From Hybos culiciformis (taxonomy: Eukaryota; Arthropoda; Insecta; Diptera; Hybotidae), in NCBI GenBank assembly GCA_964007475.1, contig OZ023275.1, positions 5,952,001 through 6,016,000 of the forward strand: DNA of 64,000 nt, read 5' to 3'. Made by a program: the position numbers and the translations under genes. Of this stretch, positions 10,979-23,400 are shown in pieces (the stretch's first letter is position 1; each line of letters opens with the position of its first letter). The notes under the pieces were generated by a model. That model did no database searches and had not been told where the DNA came from. It saw only the letters and a program-made list of their open reading frames with translations.

Positions 10979-13900
10979 GAGAATTTAAAATTTTAATATT
11001 CGCGGGTATAAAAAATACATGTTTATAAAAACAAAATATTGAAATGTGCATAACATAAACTTAATTCAATTGAATTTTTTTTTTTTTATTAAAATTTACT
11101 TTAAAATTGGGTGAGTTTAAAACTATAAAATGTTTTACTATAAATATAACAAAAATTTAAAAATAAAGTTAAAACAGCTGTTCCATTTTCTCACCGTAAT
11201 TATCAAAGTATATATATCATTCATATATTATTGAAAAATAAAAATGTATTTTTTTATTCGTATTTCTATAACTTTGTAGTATAATGAAGAAAATGAGTTT
11301 AATTGAATAATAAAATACTTGTATATGTAATTTTTAAATACTAAAAATTTCTCAAATTATTTGTAAATTTGTTCATTAAGGATATGACTAAGTTATTATG
11401 TAGGAAAAGCTGATGTTATAGTTTTTTATTTTGGTTCCCATAGTAATAAAATATGTCTTTAATTTTATAACAATAATGTCAATCGTTTATACTGTTTTGA
11501 GAATATTTTTCTCAAATATATATTCAATAAATTGAAATCATTTTTCTAAATTTTGAGCTTGGCACATGCTTCTATAGCTAAGGGTTCAAAATATTTTTAA
11601 AAGGTTGGGGGAGAAGAATTAAAATGAAGCTTATATTTAAATATTGATTAAAAATAAATATTTAGGGTTATTTCTGGCAATTATTGAATATAAATAGGTA
11701 CCTCTATTATTTTTATTATAATTTTTTTTTTTATTACATACTTTTTTTTTTCAATATAAATAAATTATTCTGCCAAAAAAATATTTATCCTTTTTCTTTT
11801 TTTTTTTATTAATTATTATTAGGTATATAAACTAATTTTCACAAATTTTTTATTTTTTAAGATTTTTAATTTCGGGAAAATAAAACTTCTTAATAACAAC
11901 TATTAAGGAAATTTCTATCCCTTTTTAAAATATATTATATATTTATTATTTAACTTTTTTTTTTAATAGATTAATTTGTTTTTTTTTTTTTGTTTAATTT
12001 TTTTTTTTTTTAACTTTTTTTACGAAATAATTTTCTCTTGTAATTTTTCCTTAAACAAATAAAATTTCGCATTTGATTTCTTTTTTTTTTTTGATAAATT
12101 GTGGAAAATTTTTCCTAGAAAATTTCAATTTTTATTTTTTATTTTTATAGATTTTATATTATCGGTACTGGAGTTAATAAATTGAGAAGCTGATCAAGTT
12201 TGGTAAATCATGATTAAATTATAATTTTAAGAATGAAATTTGATCATTTTCCAATATTAAAGAGATAAAATAATTATGTAATATCTTTTTTTTATTCTCA
12301 GATCTCCTTAAAAATGCTAAATCCTTAAATGCTAATAAATGCCTGCAACTGATTTTCAACCCATTTTTATTCAACATTTGAACGTAACTAGGAACTTAAG
12401 AATTAAGCTTCGTCGGTCTGTTAGGTTAAATAATTTTAATTTTCTTGTACAACTCACCCCAGTTTTAGTTTTCATAAAATTATAAGTGTAAGCAAAGAAA
12501 AAAAACACTTTTAGAAACTATTTATTACTAGCTTTTTTCATTAGACCTAAACTGTTTTACATTTTTAAAAATTTAAATAAATTGAATTTGAAAAACTTGT
12601 TTATTATTTTTTATTTTTATTTTTTAGTTTATTTTCCCAAATTAAATAATTCAATACAACTCTAATTTTGTGTTGTTGGCAAACATTTTTCTGTAGTCAT
12701 TTTATTCTCAAGGCCATAATTATATATTTATTTTTACTTGAATTATTACAAGCTATAATCAGAAGAATTATTAGTTACTATATAAAAGTATATATAAAAA
12801 ATGTATCCTTGTGAATTAAAATATTTTATTTTTTTTAATTGTATTAAAGGATATTATTTTTTGTAGGAAACTTTCAAATTGAAATTGTTGAAAAAAAAAA
12901 ATTAATAATTAAAGCCGTTTGCTTATATAGACTTAAAATTTTGACGAAAATTATGTGATCTGTGATGACGGATAATTTAAAAGAAACATGATAGAGTTTG
13001 GTAAATATATCAATGTTAGAATGTTTTTAGGACCGTTGGAGTCTCGGGCTAATTTGAATTTCTTGAATCTAGTGAAATAATTTAAGATTTTTCTTTATTT
13101 CCATATTTAGAAGGTTAAGAATAAGTTTCAGTCCTTTTAAGTAATGTTATATTTAAAGTAACCAGGTTATTATTAATATAAAATTGTTTTCCAATTTCAA
13201 ACAATGCAAATATCTCGAAAGCTTAGGGAGCTATAAAAAAAAAATATTAAAACTTAAATAGTTTCTAAAAATTTTTTAATTTTTTTTTGTTTCGCTTTAT
13301 AAACATTTGTGTCAAAATAAAATAAAATAATATATTTGAAAATCAACATTGTATCACGAATTCAAAAATTATGTTTTTTTTTCATATAAGATTTATACTA
13401 ACAAAATGATCATTTTCCCTTTAGTTTTAGTTTTTTTTTTTAACATTTATTTTAAAGTTTGTTTATACAGTCTCTCAGAAGTAAATAAATTAAAAAAAAA
13501 TAAAATAAAATAACAAAATTTAAAGAATTACAGAAAATATTTTTATTCAAATTTATAATTAGATATTCTCATATATGTATGTAGTATTTATGTTGGTTGC
13601 ACCGACAATATTATATTAAGAATTTTTTATAAATTGTATGTTGAGTTTTCTAGACAAGTTTTTTTTTTTATTTTAATTTTTTATTTTGTGTGCAACTCTA
13701 AAGCCCTGACATTTATAATTTATGAATTTTTTGAAGAATTTATTGTTTTAATTTAACATTCCTGAAATCAAGCATCTGATTTTTTTTTTTTGATATTTAT
13801 GCAATTCATATTAAAGAAGAAATTTTAATGTTTAAAGAGAAAAAATTTAAATCGAAAAAAAAAAAAAAAATCTCTACAATTTTGAACGATTTTTAACTTA

Positions 13901-16575
13901 AAAAATTTGTAAATAATGAACAAAGTTTCAGAAGTTAATAAAAATAATTTTATAAGTAGTTTTCTATTAAATTCTAATTATTACAACCCGGATGAGAATA
14001 TTCTGAATTTCGTATTTAAAAAAAAATAAATAAATTAAATAAAATAAAATTACAGAAATAATAACAGACAAAAATCTAAAAAAAAAATTTATTTAATGAA
14101 AAATTTCAAATATTTTTCCTTTTAATAAATAAAAAGAAAGCCCAAGGTCGTGGCATGGGTAAAATATAGGATGAGGTTCTAATTTTTAAATTTCTTTTTT
14201 TTCTTGTTTAGAAAAATATTGTTTAGAAATATTTCCCAAAAAAAAATTTTACGCATTAAAATGACGTATTCTTTCAAAAATAACCATCATAGTAATGAGT
14301 TGTAAAAGTGGTTCATTGTATGAATTTGCCAAAAATTTATAATATGTATAATATGAAAAGACCCAAAATTCTTCAATTCAGTATTATATACCTATACATT
14401 TTTATTGAATCGAAAAAAATTATCAAAAAAAAATCAACATATGTTAGAATTATTTTTTTCCACGAAAAAATAAAAAGGAAAAACAACAAGGAAAAAAAAA
14501 TTTTCTCTTCAATAAACAAAATTATTATTATTATTTTTATTATTATTTTTTTTGCTTCTTCTAGACGTAGATATACATGTATTCAATAGGGACTAGCATT
14601 GTTTGTTATAAATATTTACAGAACAAAAAAAATTTATATTATTACAAATTTTTTTTTTTTTGTCAATGATTATTTTAATTTGCAAAATTTAATTTAATTT
14701 TTTTTTTTGATTTTTCGTTTTTTTTTTATTTTTATTTAATTATTTTTTTTAATTTTTTTTTTTAGTTTAATATGTATCTTAATTTTATTTTATTTTATAT
14801 TTTATTTAATTTTTGAGCCATGAATTAATTTTTCGCGCGTCATTTCGTCACAGAATTTTCACGAAAACTAAAACTTAGCGCAATAGAAAGAATAAAAATT
14901 TTCAATTTTTAAGAAAGGAAAAAAATAAAAAAATAAATAAATTATATATATATATTATATTGCAAAAATTATGCTCAGATAAAAGCTTTTATTTAATTGA
15001 AAAAAAAAAAATTTTTTTTTCGCTCAAAAAGCTTTTCGAAATTTTTATTATTAATAAAAAGGGAAATTTTATATAGGATTTTGGGGAAACTTTTATTAGA
15101 TAGTTTAATAAGCACGATTAAATTTTTAAGAAAAACTGTTCAGTTTATAAAAACAAGTCATATTGTAAACATTGAATATCAGATAGATAGAAAATTTTAA
15201 TAAAGAAGATGATATTGTTTCGAATTTTTATCATCGGATGGAAAATTTTTGATTACGACAAAAATGTGTGTAATACATTAATTTGGGTTTTGAAACATAC
15301 AGACTATACATAATGTTTATTTATTTATTTATTTAATTGTTTATTTATTTCAAAGCGAATACAACTTAATGATATTAAAATTAAATCTATATACAATTAA
15401 TTTAATAAGGAATGTAAGAATATATACAAAGCAGCAGAATTTACTATTAAATAATGCATCACTTAGTTCGAATTAATTAAAATATTATGATAATGATAAA
15501 TATTATGCTTTTAAAAGAAGGACTTTCGAAACCGTATTACTGAAGCAGGAAATGGTATCGGTTATAAATTTTGAATAGGGAGTTAAGTTACTTGTCGGTT
15601 TTCTTCTGATGGCTTAATGGATAAAGCTCAATTCTATTCTCTTCTATTCTCCAGACTTGGGAAATTTAGAAGTTGAAGTCTCTCAGTGTATGGAGGTAAA
15701 TTTAAATTATCCTTGCAATTGATGCGCCTTAAAGCGAAACGAATGTTTGGAATATTATAAATTTATATACTTTAGGGTTAATAACATTTCTGTGTATCTA
15801 GCTCAAAGAAATAATTATAGATCATAAAAAGAGCATAGCCAGAGATAAGTATACTATTACTATATCTTTAAACATTTTTTAATTAATAATATTGCATATG
15901 CCAATATTAATCATATTACATAGAATTATGAGTCAAACAATTACAGCCATTACAATAATTATAGAATAAAATTTATGTGTGTAAGGCATTAAATTAATTT
16001 AAATTATACCTTATTTCGCTCTAGATTAAAAATCCTTTTTATGGCAGTTTCTATATATACTCATTCTATCATATACATATATTTATTCCAATATTTATTG
16101 TTCTAATATTTTTTTTTATAATAAGTATTTCCCTCCAAATCCCACATTTCCAAAATTGATGTCAAGTACTTAAAACTAATTGGAATAAAAAAAAATTGTT
16201 TTTTTTTTACATATAAAATCCTACATCGAAAAAAGAACAGTGAAAAAAAAATCCCAAACTTTAAAATGACATAAATATGCTTCCTATCTTATTAGCAATG
16301 TACAACAAAAAAAAAAAAGAACTGAATTTAATAAATTCATTATGTTTTCGAAATAAATCAAAATAATATATCCTAAATAAATAATAAATTAAATTCTTTG
16401 TGTTTTCTTGTAAGAAAATCAAAAGAATTATAAAAAAATTCAAATAAATCTTGTATCCTTTCCAAAAAAAAAAAATAAATAAATAAAAAGGAGAGACATA
16501 AATAAGAAATTCAATCCCTAAAAAAAGTAAATAAATTTGAAAAGAAAATCATTTTTCCAAGTAGTATGTACTCAC
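10979..16575. other. Probable intron sequence, AT-rich
   Basis: Long T and A homopolymers and (TTTA)n runs fill this interval. Only the tRNA-like motif pair at 15610-15681 stands out. If 3833-3891 is the last exon, all of this is intron 3. Confidence 0.5.
15610..15681 (+). repeat. tRNA-like internal promoter pair, possible SINE remnant
   Basis: TGGCTTAATGG at 15610-15620 matches the RNA polymerase III A-box consensus exactly. AGTTGAAGTCT at 15671-15681 is a degenerate B-box about 50 bases on. No full tRNA cloverleaf can be drawn, so this is not a functional tRNA gene. A tRNA-derived SINE head or a chance match are the alternatives. Confidence 0.25.
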
Positions 16576-16647
16576 AATCATAAAAATCGTATTTTGAACC
16601 TTCAGCAGTTTCCTCACTAGTTTCACTTCCCGTCATTTTAATCCAAA
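16576..16647 (-). CDS. Coding exon 3 of the unrecognised split gene (24 codons)
   Basis: This 72-nt exon follows a 272-bp intron. Its acceptor is TTTAATTTCTAG and its donor is GTGAGTAC. It takes the single T left by exon 2 (T+TT gives Phe) and reads FWIKMTGSETSEETAEGSK followed by YDFYD, passing on one T. Entry and exit phases equal those of exon 2 and its length is a multiple of three, so it could be skipped without breaking the frame. The peptide is acidic with several Ser/Thr next to Glu, a composition suited to casein-kinase-type phosphorylation, but that is inference. The 3' partner is uncertain: candidates are 3833-3891, or exons left of the window. Confidence 0.65.
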
Positions 16648-16919
16648 CTAGAAATTAAAAAAACATATTTTTAAATAAACATTAATTAGGTATAATATAT
16701 GTATAACAAAGATTCTGCAGTGCTTATGAAAAACCAAAAATAAATCTTAAAACATAATTCAAAAATATGCAAAATTGACACCAAAATTATAATGCTATTT
16801 TTATCCTTCAATTATTAACTCACAAATATATAGTATACCAAAAGTCATTATAAAAAAAAGAAACAAAATTGCATAAATTTGCATGTTAATGTATACATAT
16901 TCTATGCAAAAAAACTCAC
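16648..16919 (-). other. Intron 2 of the split gene
   Basis: This 272-bp intron begins GTGAGT and ends TTTCTAG, joining exons 2 and 3 in phase 1. Confidence 0.65.
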
Positions 16920-17309
16920 ATTTTTGTAAACAATTTCGAATTCTTTGTGGACACCAACTAAATTGATTATTATTATTATTATTAATTCTTTGAATACTCT
17001 TTCGTCTTGCCCGAAAAGCACTAACCGCACTTGATTTTAATTGACTATCGTTTTCAGCTAAATTAATTTGTTCTTTTTCCTCTTCTTCTTTAATTCTTCT
17101 CTGAATTTCCTCAATTGACGGTGTAATAGAAATTTTAACTTTTCTTCTTCGTCTTTCTGATGACGTTGAACTTTTATTAGCTGAAAAATTATTATCTTCA
17201 ATTGTGATGTCACTTATTGTGTTAATTGATTTTTCACTACACGAATGGGTGATTTCATTACATCGATTTTCACTGCTTGTTTCTGGCAGAGATATTACGA
17301 TGAAATCTT
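16920..17309 (-). CDS. Coding exon 2 of the unrecognised split gene (130 codons)
   Basis: This 390-nt exon is open throughout in one frame and is clearly less AT-rich than its flanks. It is bounded by an acceptor ending TTTCATTGTAG and a GTGAGT donor. It takes one base from exon 1 and passes one base (T) to exon 3, so it adds 129 complete codons plus two split ones. The translation opens KDFIVISLPETSSENRCNE. In order it shows a Ser/Thr-rich part, a basic cluster SSERRRRKVKISIT, a Glu/Lys stretch EEIQRRIKEEEEKEQ that is probably helical, a second basic part FRARRKSIQRI, six Asn encoded by an AAT microsatellite, and an end reading FSWCPQRIRNCLQK. No signal peptide or membrane segment is seen, so a cytosolic or nuclear, largely disordered region is likely. 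I do not recognise a domain. The Asn run may vary between individuals. Confidence 0.7.
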
Positions 17310-20024
17310 CTACAATGAAATTTAAAAAAAAATGTATAAATAATGTATATAAATGAAAATTAATTTTTTTTTTTTTTGTTTATCAGACCTTAATTTGATG
17401 ATATTGTATAGAATATAGTATAAATCTATAGTCATTCCACTAAATTAATTTAATATAAATATATGTAGTTTTTGGGTAAAAAATTAAAATTAGAATAAAA
17501 AATTAGATACCTAAATGTAAAAAAATCTAAAAAAAATTAGAATTTGAGTTTGACTTCTAGAGAGATAAAATCCAAGTTGAAAATCACATTCTCGCCATAA
17601 TAATGAGTTCTATATAAAGCGTTTTAGTTGTCCATCAAGCAACCCAATTAGTTAAATTTATTTCCATCACAGGACTTAATCCCATGTCTTTTTCTTTGAC
17701 GAATATATATTTAGGATTCTTCATTTTGATTGATGATTCTCTTTAAGACAAAAATTGTAATTTTTTTTTTAGAATTTTTGTTTTACAAAGCTATTATTGT
17801 GAGAAAACCATTAATTTTGGATAAAGCAGAACACATTTTTTTTTAAAACTGAAAATATTTATATATTAGAAAAAAAAGCTTATCTTTCGTCAAAAATATT
17901 ATTTAGACTTATGAAAATAAAATAATATTTTTCATGGCCAAACATTAATAAGTTTTGTACGTCATAAATATATGTATGTGTATTTTTATATATATTTTTT
18001 GGAGTCTATTAATTAGCTAGATCATAACTAATAAAGTTCCGAAACCAAAAAATATTTTAATTTTATAAAAATAAACATTGTGAAAATTATATTCGAATAA
18101 AAATTAAAAAAAAAAAAAAACAAAAAAAATTTTCCACAAACATTTTTTTTAGTAAAAATTATGTAAACAAAACATATAAAATTATTAGAAAGTTAAAACT
18201 TAATTAACATTTTACAAATTTATTGAAATTTTATTATGTAAAATTTGTTTTCTTTTTTCCTCACCACTAATAATAAACATAATTAGAAAAATGTTTACAC
18301 TGTTTAAATTAATATTAGAAATATAGTGCTAAACATAACATGGACTTGATTTCATGTAACCAATCTAGTTTAATTAAGTTTTCAATAGAAGTAAAGAATT
18401 GATAAGAACACCAGCAATATATTTCAATTAGAAAATTTAGATATTTTTTAAATTAAAAAAAAAAAGATAGAAAAAATTTAACGACCGTGAAATTAACTTG
18501 AACGTTCTGCTGAGTATTAAAATTATAAACTTTTATTGTGTCGCTTCGTTGAAAATTTTTAATTTAAGTAAAATAAAAGTAAGATAATAATTTTGTAAAT
18601 AAATAATTTTTTTTTTTGTTTTTTTTTTTGGAATATGACAAAATAATAATTCAGATAAATTATATATGTACACTCCTATATGTACGATCCATACATATGT
18701 ATATATGTTTGCATCACATATTCTGTACTCCTCCACACACAACAAGCAGACTATGTAAATGTTTAAAATTATTATTTTTTAAATAATAATTTTCGACTTT
18801 TCTATGGAAAATAATTCGCTGATTTTCTTATATCGTGCAGCACATTTTTGATAAATTAAAGTCGACGTCACTCGATATGATTTGTTTCTAATTTGATCTC
18901 GGTTCAAGTAAACTTATTTTGCTTGATTTAATGGTCTTATTTTCATTAATCAAGTTATTATTTCTTAATTTCAGTAAATATTTCTTAATTTAAGTTAATA
19001 TTTAATAAATTTAATTAATATGATTCTACGACAGTTTAAGAAGCATGAAAAGTGAAAGCACGATTCTTTACGAATATATTTTTTACTATATCACAGTTTT
19101 TTCGAATTTTATGGTTACAGTTTCTCATTATTAAATAAATTATATAAATATTTACATGATTCATTTTGGGATAGATGTACAAATTCACAATTTGTGAAAA
19201 ATGTTGAACGTCAAATTCAAGTTCCTATTTCATGAGGTTTTTCCACGATACATTTTACATTTTCGTTAAATTTATATATATTTAAATTGAATTAGATAAC
19301 TTTGGAAATAATATAAAATCTTTTTAATATCCAGAACTAAATGTTAACGATTACGAAGATTTGATGTGTTTTCAGAAATTTTGTACTAACTTATTTTAAG
19401 TTCTTGTTGTTTAGATTTGAAATTCCAATTTGAACATAAATAACATCAATGTTTTAAATATATTAAAATTATATGAAGTAGTAAAACTAAAAATAAATCA
19501 AAAAAAAAAAAAAACGTCAAGATTTTTTTTAGCGAATAATTTCTAATAAAATTGTGATATTTATAGATTACGTTATGTCGTAAATACACTTGACTCAATA
19601 AATTGAGAAGCTTATCAATATATAAATAAAATTATTTTTGCATCTATTTTGGTAAATCATATAATTTTAAGATTTGAATTAAATATTTTATTTCTAAATT
19701 TGCAAAATGTGAAATTATACATTGACGAAATAAAATTTCCAATCTTGTAATTATATATATTATATTTTTCTGTTTTTGAATTTTCCGCCAAATAGCTTTA
19801 ATAAAAATTTTTATCTGAATTCCATGAAATTTTTACTTTCGTAACATGAAGGTATTCTTTATATCTAGTTTTTTATTTTCATACCAGCATATAGATTATA
19901 AACAAACACTACAAACGTTGAATCATTCTCGAATTGATTGTAAAACTATTAGATTGATTGTATAAAAATATTGAAGTTGGAGAATTCAGGAACAAAAAAA
20001 AAAGTTTAACAAGATAGGACTTAC
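17310..20024 (-). other. Intron 1 of the split gene
   Basis: This 2715-bp interval begins GTAAGT and ends TTTCATTGTAG on the minus strand, joining exons 1 and 2 in phase 1. The interior is AT-rich and contains no recognisable mobile element or nested gene. Confidence 0.6.
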
Positions 20025-20061
20025 TTCCTAATGAAGTTTCACCTTCTTCTGGTAAATCCAT
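20025..20061 (-). CDS. Coding exon 1 of an unrecognised split gene (start codon exon)
   Basis: This is the first coding exon of the minus-strand gene. It reads MDLPEEGETSLG and leaves one base (A) of the next codon. It ends at a consensus donor, GTAAGT, at 20024-20019. The ATG is chosen because an in-frame TAA lies a few codons upstream. The leftover A joins the AA that opens exon 2 to give Lys, so the frame is preserved. The exon is short and acidic (four Glu/Asp in the first eight residues). Sequence upstream of the ATG up to 20480 may be 5' untranslated sequence of the same exon, because a strong acceptor-like site sits at 20481. Function is unknown. Confidence rests on the donor and the phase match, not on homology. 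Confidence 0.6.
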
Positions 20062-20391
20062 GATACACAATTTTTATGTTTTGTTTTTCACAGAAAAAAA
20101 AATATCTGTTTTAAGATTTCCTTAGTTTAAAAATATATCAAAAATAATCTATTTTTATAATTTCACAAATAAATTGTTTCTCTTTGATAAAAAGGTAAAT
20201 AAAAAAAATAAATTATATTCTTTATAGCAAAATTAAATTTCTTTGATTTTTATATCAATTAAAACGGAATTAAAATCAATTAAGCTTGTGTTTAGTTTTC
20301 TTTTAATTATTATGTAAGTAATGTGAAAATTCTTGCCAGTTTCATTCAAAACAGAACGAATTTTAGACAATCGCAACTTTAAATTCACTTA

Positions 20392-20480
20392 TTATTTTTG
20401 ACATTTATTTAAATAATGAAAATCAAATAAGATCGAGCATGCCAGAGTAGTCGATTGATCTAAATCCTCTGTAGTATGAT
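20392..20480 (-). other. Candidate exon after a strong acceptor (5' untranslated or terminal coding)
   Basis: The minus strand carries one of the best acceptor signals in the window, TTTCTTCATTTTTTCGCAG, ending at 20481. After it one frame reads HTTEDLDQSTTLACS and continues to a TAA at 20392-20394. No convincing donor lies between here and the ATG at 20061. The simplest reading is therefore that 20481 is the acceptor of a 5' untranslated exon that runs straight into coding exon 1. The alternative is the last coding exon of an upstream minus-strand gene, needing one base from its predecessor. Confidence 0.3.
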
Positions 20481-23400
20481 CTGCGAAAAAATGAAGAAAT
20501 TTGAAATGTCAAGCCGCATTTGTCATTCACAATATGTGAACTCAATGTGAATCTTTACTTATAGAGCGAATATAATAATCATTTATGATGTTATTAGGAA
20601 CATCAAATATCAATCAAAATTTTGTTATTATTTATTTTCTCAAGATAATATAAAATTCACATGACTGACATTTTCATATTAAAGTTCCAATTAAGGTAAA
20701 GATTTTGAGTAAAAGAAAACTTTTAATAAAAAATAAAATTATAAGTTGACAAACTTGTGCGAGGTATTTTTAATTAAGAAGACTTCACAACAATTTCACA
20801 GAGGGTATAAAAAATTTAAAATGTTTTTTTTTAAACAAAAGTGTATAAAAATTTTTCGATGAATTTAAAATCAATAAAATCTGGCTATTTTCCGGTACAA
20901 AAATAACATAATTTTTTTTTTTCTCAAATTGCCATCAATAATTATTTTTCTTTAAAAAATCTCACAATATTTTTACTGAAAACAAAATAAGATCATGTTT
21001 TCAAATTTGAAAAACAAAACAAAAAAAAAAGAAAGAAAAGAAAATGTTTATTTTATTTTTTTTTATTTTTATTTATTATAGTTTTTTAATTGTAGTAATT
21101 AAAAACCCGTAAAAAAAATAGCAAGAAAAAAAATAAAAAAATTCGAATTAAAGATCAGATTTTAAAAATTTTCAATAGAAAATCCGACTGCTTGACATTA
21201 CTAATACGATACTACTGGTCAAAGTGAGAAATTTTTTTTTTTTTTTTTTAAACAAGAAGAAAATTGTTCAATAAATTTTCTTTCCAATTTATTCGCTGAA
21301 CACACAGAATTTTTTTTTTTTTTTTAAGAATAATATAATATTTATAAAAAAAAAAGGAAAAATAAAATATACACGACGACGACGAGAGAATTTAGTTAGT
21401 TCTACATATAATTTATTTATTTTTATTTTCCATTTTTCTTATATAAATTATAAAATTTACGAGAAGTTAGTTTTCTGTTGGTGATATACTGCGTTGGATA
21501 TTGAGAAATTTTAAACGACAACAATTAATAAAATATTTGTGATGTGAACCTTGAGGTATTAATTTTACATATTGGTTTTCTATTTAGAAAAAAAATTTAC
21601 GGATTGAAACTTTCTTTCAAATAGCACCAATACGACTTTTCCATATTCAGAACTTAACAAAAAATATTATATTCAGAATTAAATTCCCTCTATAGAGTCA
21701 GTCAACAATAATTTCTGTCTATAAGAAAACAAAACAGTGTTTAATGCACAAAAATGACATAAGACTGCTAAAATATCGCGATAAAGATTTGCGAAATATA
21801 ATATATGATCAATCAAAAAGTAAGAAATAAATGAAAAAGTATATGGGTACAAATTCACACTAAACTTATGAAAATTTTTAAATAGAAAAATAAGTCTTTA
21901 TAACAAATTAATATTACGATAAAACTAAATTTTCCATATGTTTAATGATTGCAGCTAGTTGTTGTGTTAAATAAAAGAGAACAAGTAAGCCTGTACCAAA
22001 TTATTTACGCTGCAGTAAATTTTTACCTTGACATAAATATTCGTTTAATTAATAAAAAAAAAAAAAAATTGAATTTAACAAAATATGGTACATCTGGTAC
22101 GAAATGAATTATATTGTGGTTACATTTTACTTATAGTCACACAATTTCAACAGTCATCTCAAATTTTTATAACAAAAATAATTTAATCTGAAAATTATTA
22201 AGATTTTGTTTTGTCCAAAATCACACTCATCATTACATTTCATCATCACACTTCGGAAAAAAATTGTTTATTCGACGGGAATTCTAATATAAAAACGAAT
22301 TGTTTTACTTGGTTTTAAAGATCGGTCAAACAAATAAATGAACATATCCATACAGAAATTTAGTATATTGAATAACTTAAGGAAATTATATTTTGTAGTG
22401 TAAAAGAATAATTTAGTAGGCCAGTTTATAAATTATAATTATGAATGGCAACTACATACTATCAATAGAAATTTGTTCAAATCTATTCCTTGGTATTTGT
22501 ATATAAATAAAATATAATAAAATCTACCAAAAAAAAAATCGAACTATAATCATATTTTTCACTAAATAGCTTTTGCCATTCAAAGTATATATATTTTTAA
22601 TATCATTTAATTTTCGATTATTTAGTCACAAAAATTTTTAAAATATGTGTTTAAAAAATAATATTGTACATTTGTACATATACATTTTTATTGAAAAATA
22701 ATATTTTTGTTGAAAAATGTTGAAAAATGAAAATAAAAAAATCAAAGGAATAAAATATAGGAAAATTTAAATTTATGTTAATTCTATATTATTGTTTATT
22801 GTTTTCATAAATACTTTTTTTTTATTTTAAAATAAACTTGTTGAAATGTAAGATATTATAAAAACCATCAATAGCTAATTATAAAAATTAAAATAATTTG
22901 ACATTTTACAGAAAATTATATTATCTATAAAATAATATAATTTCTCTCTCATATATATTTTAATATTTTGATATATTGTAAAAAAAAGCAAAAATTATTT
23001 TTATTTTTTTTAGTAAATATTTTCTTTGTGTTTTTATTATTTATTATTTTTTCATCATAAACTTATAAAGCTAATAAACAATTTATTAAAGTTAATTACA
23101 TCAGTTCTTGGTTGACTGATATTGATGTGAAAAATAAATACTATACATATGAATGACATAAATATTTAGCTTTTTGATATTTTCAAATTAAATTTTATAT
23201 ATTATATACGTATTAAATTATTATTTCAATAATGGACAAGAAATATTAAATATTTATTTAAATAATATTAAACATTTATTTATAATAATATTGTTTTTGA
23301 TGTAATATGATTTTTAATAATATTATGAATTTTCATTGGTATAATTTTATAAAGGAATCTTATTATTGGGATAACATAATAAAACATAATAGAATTTCAA

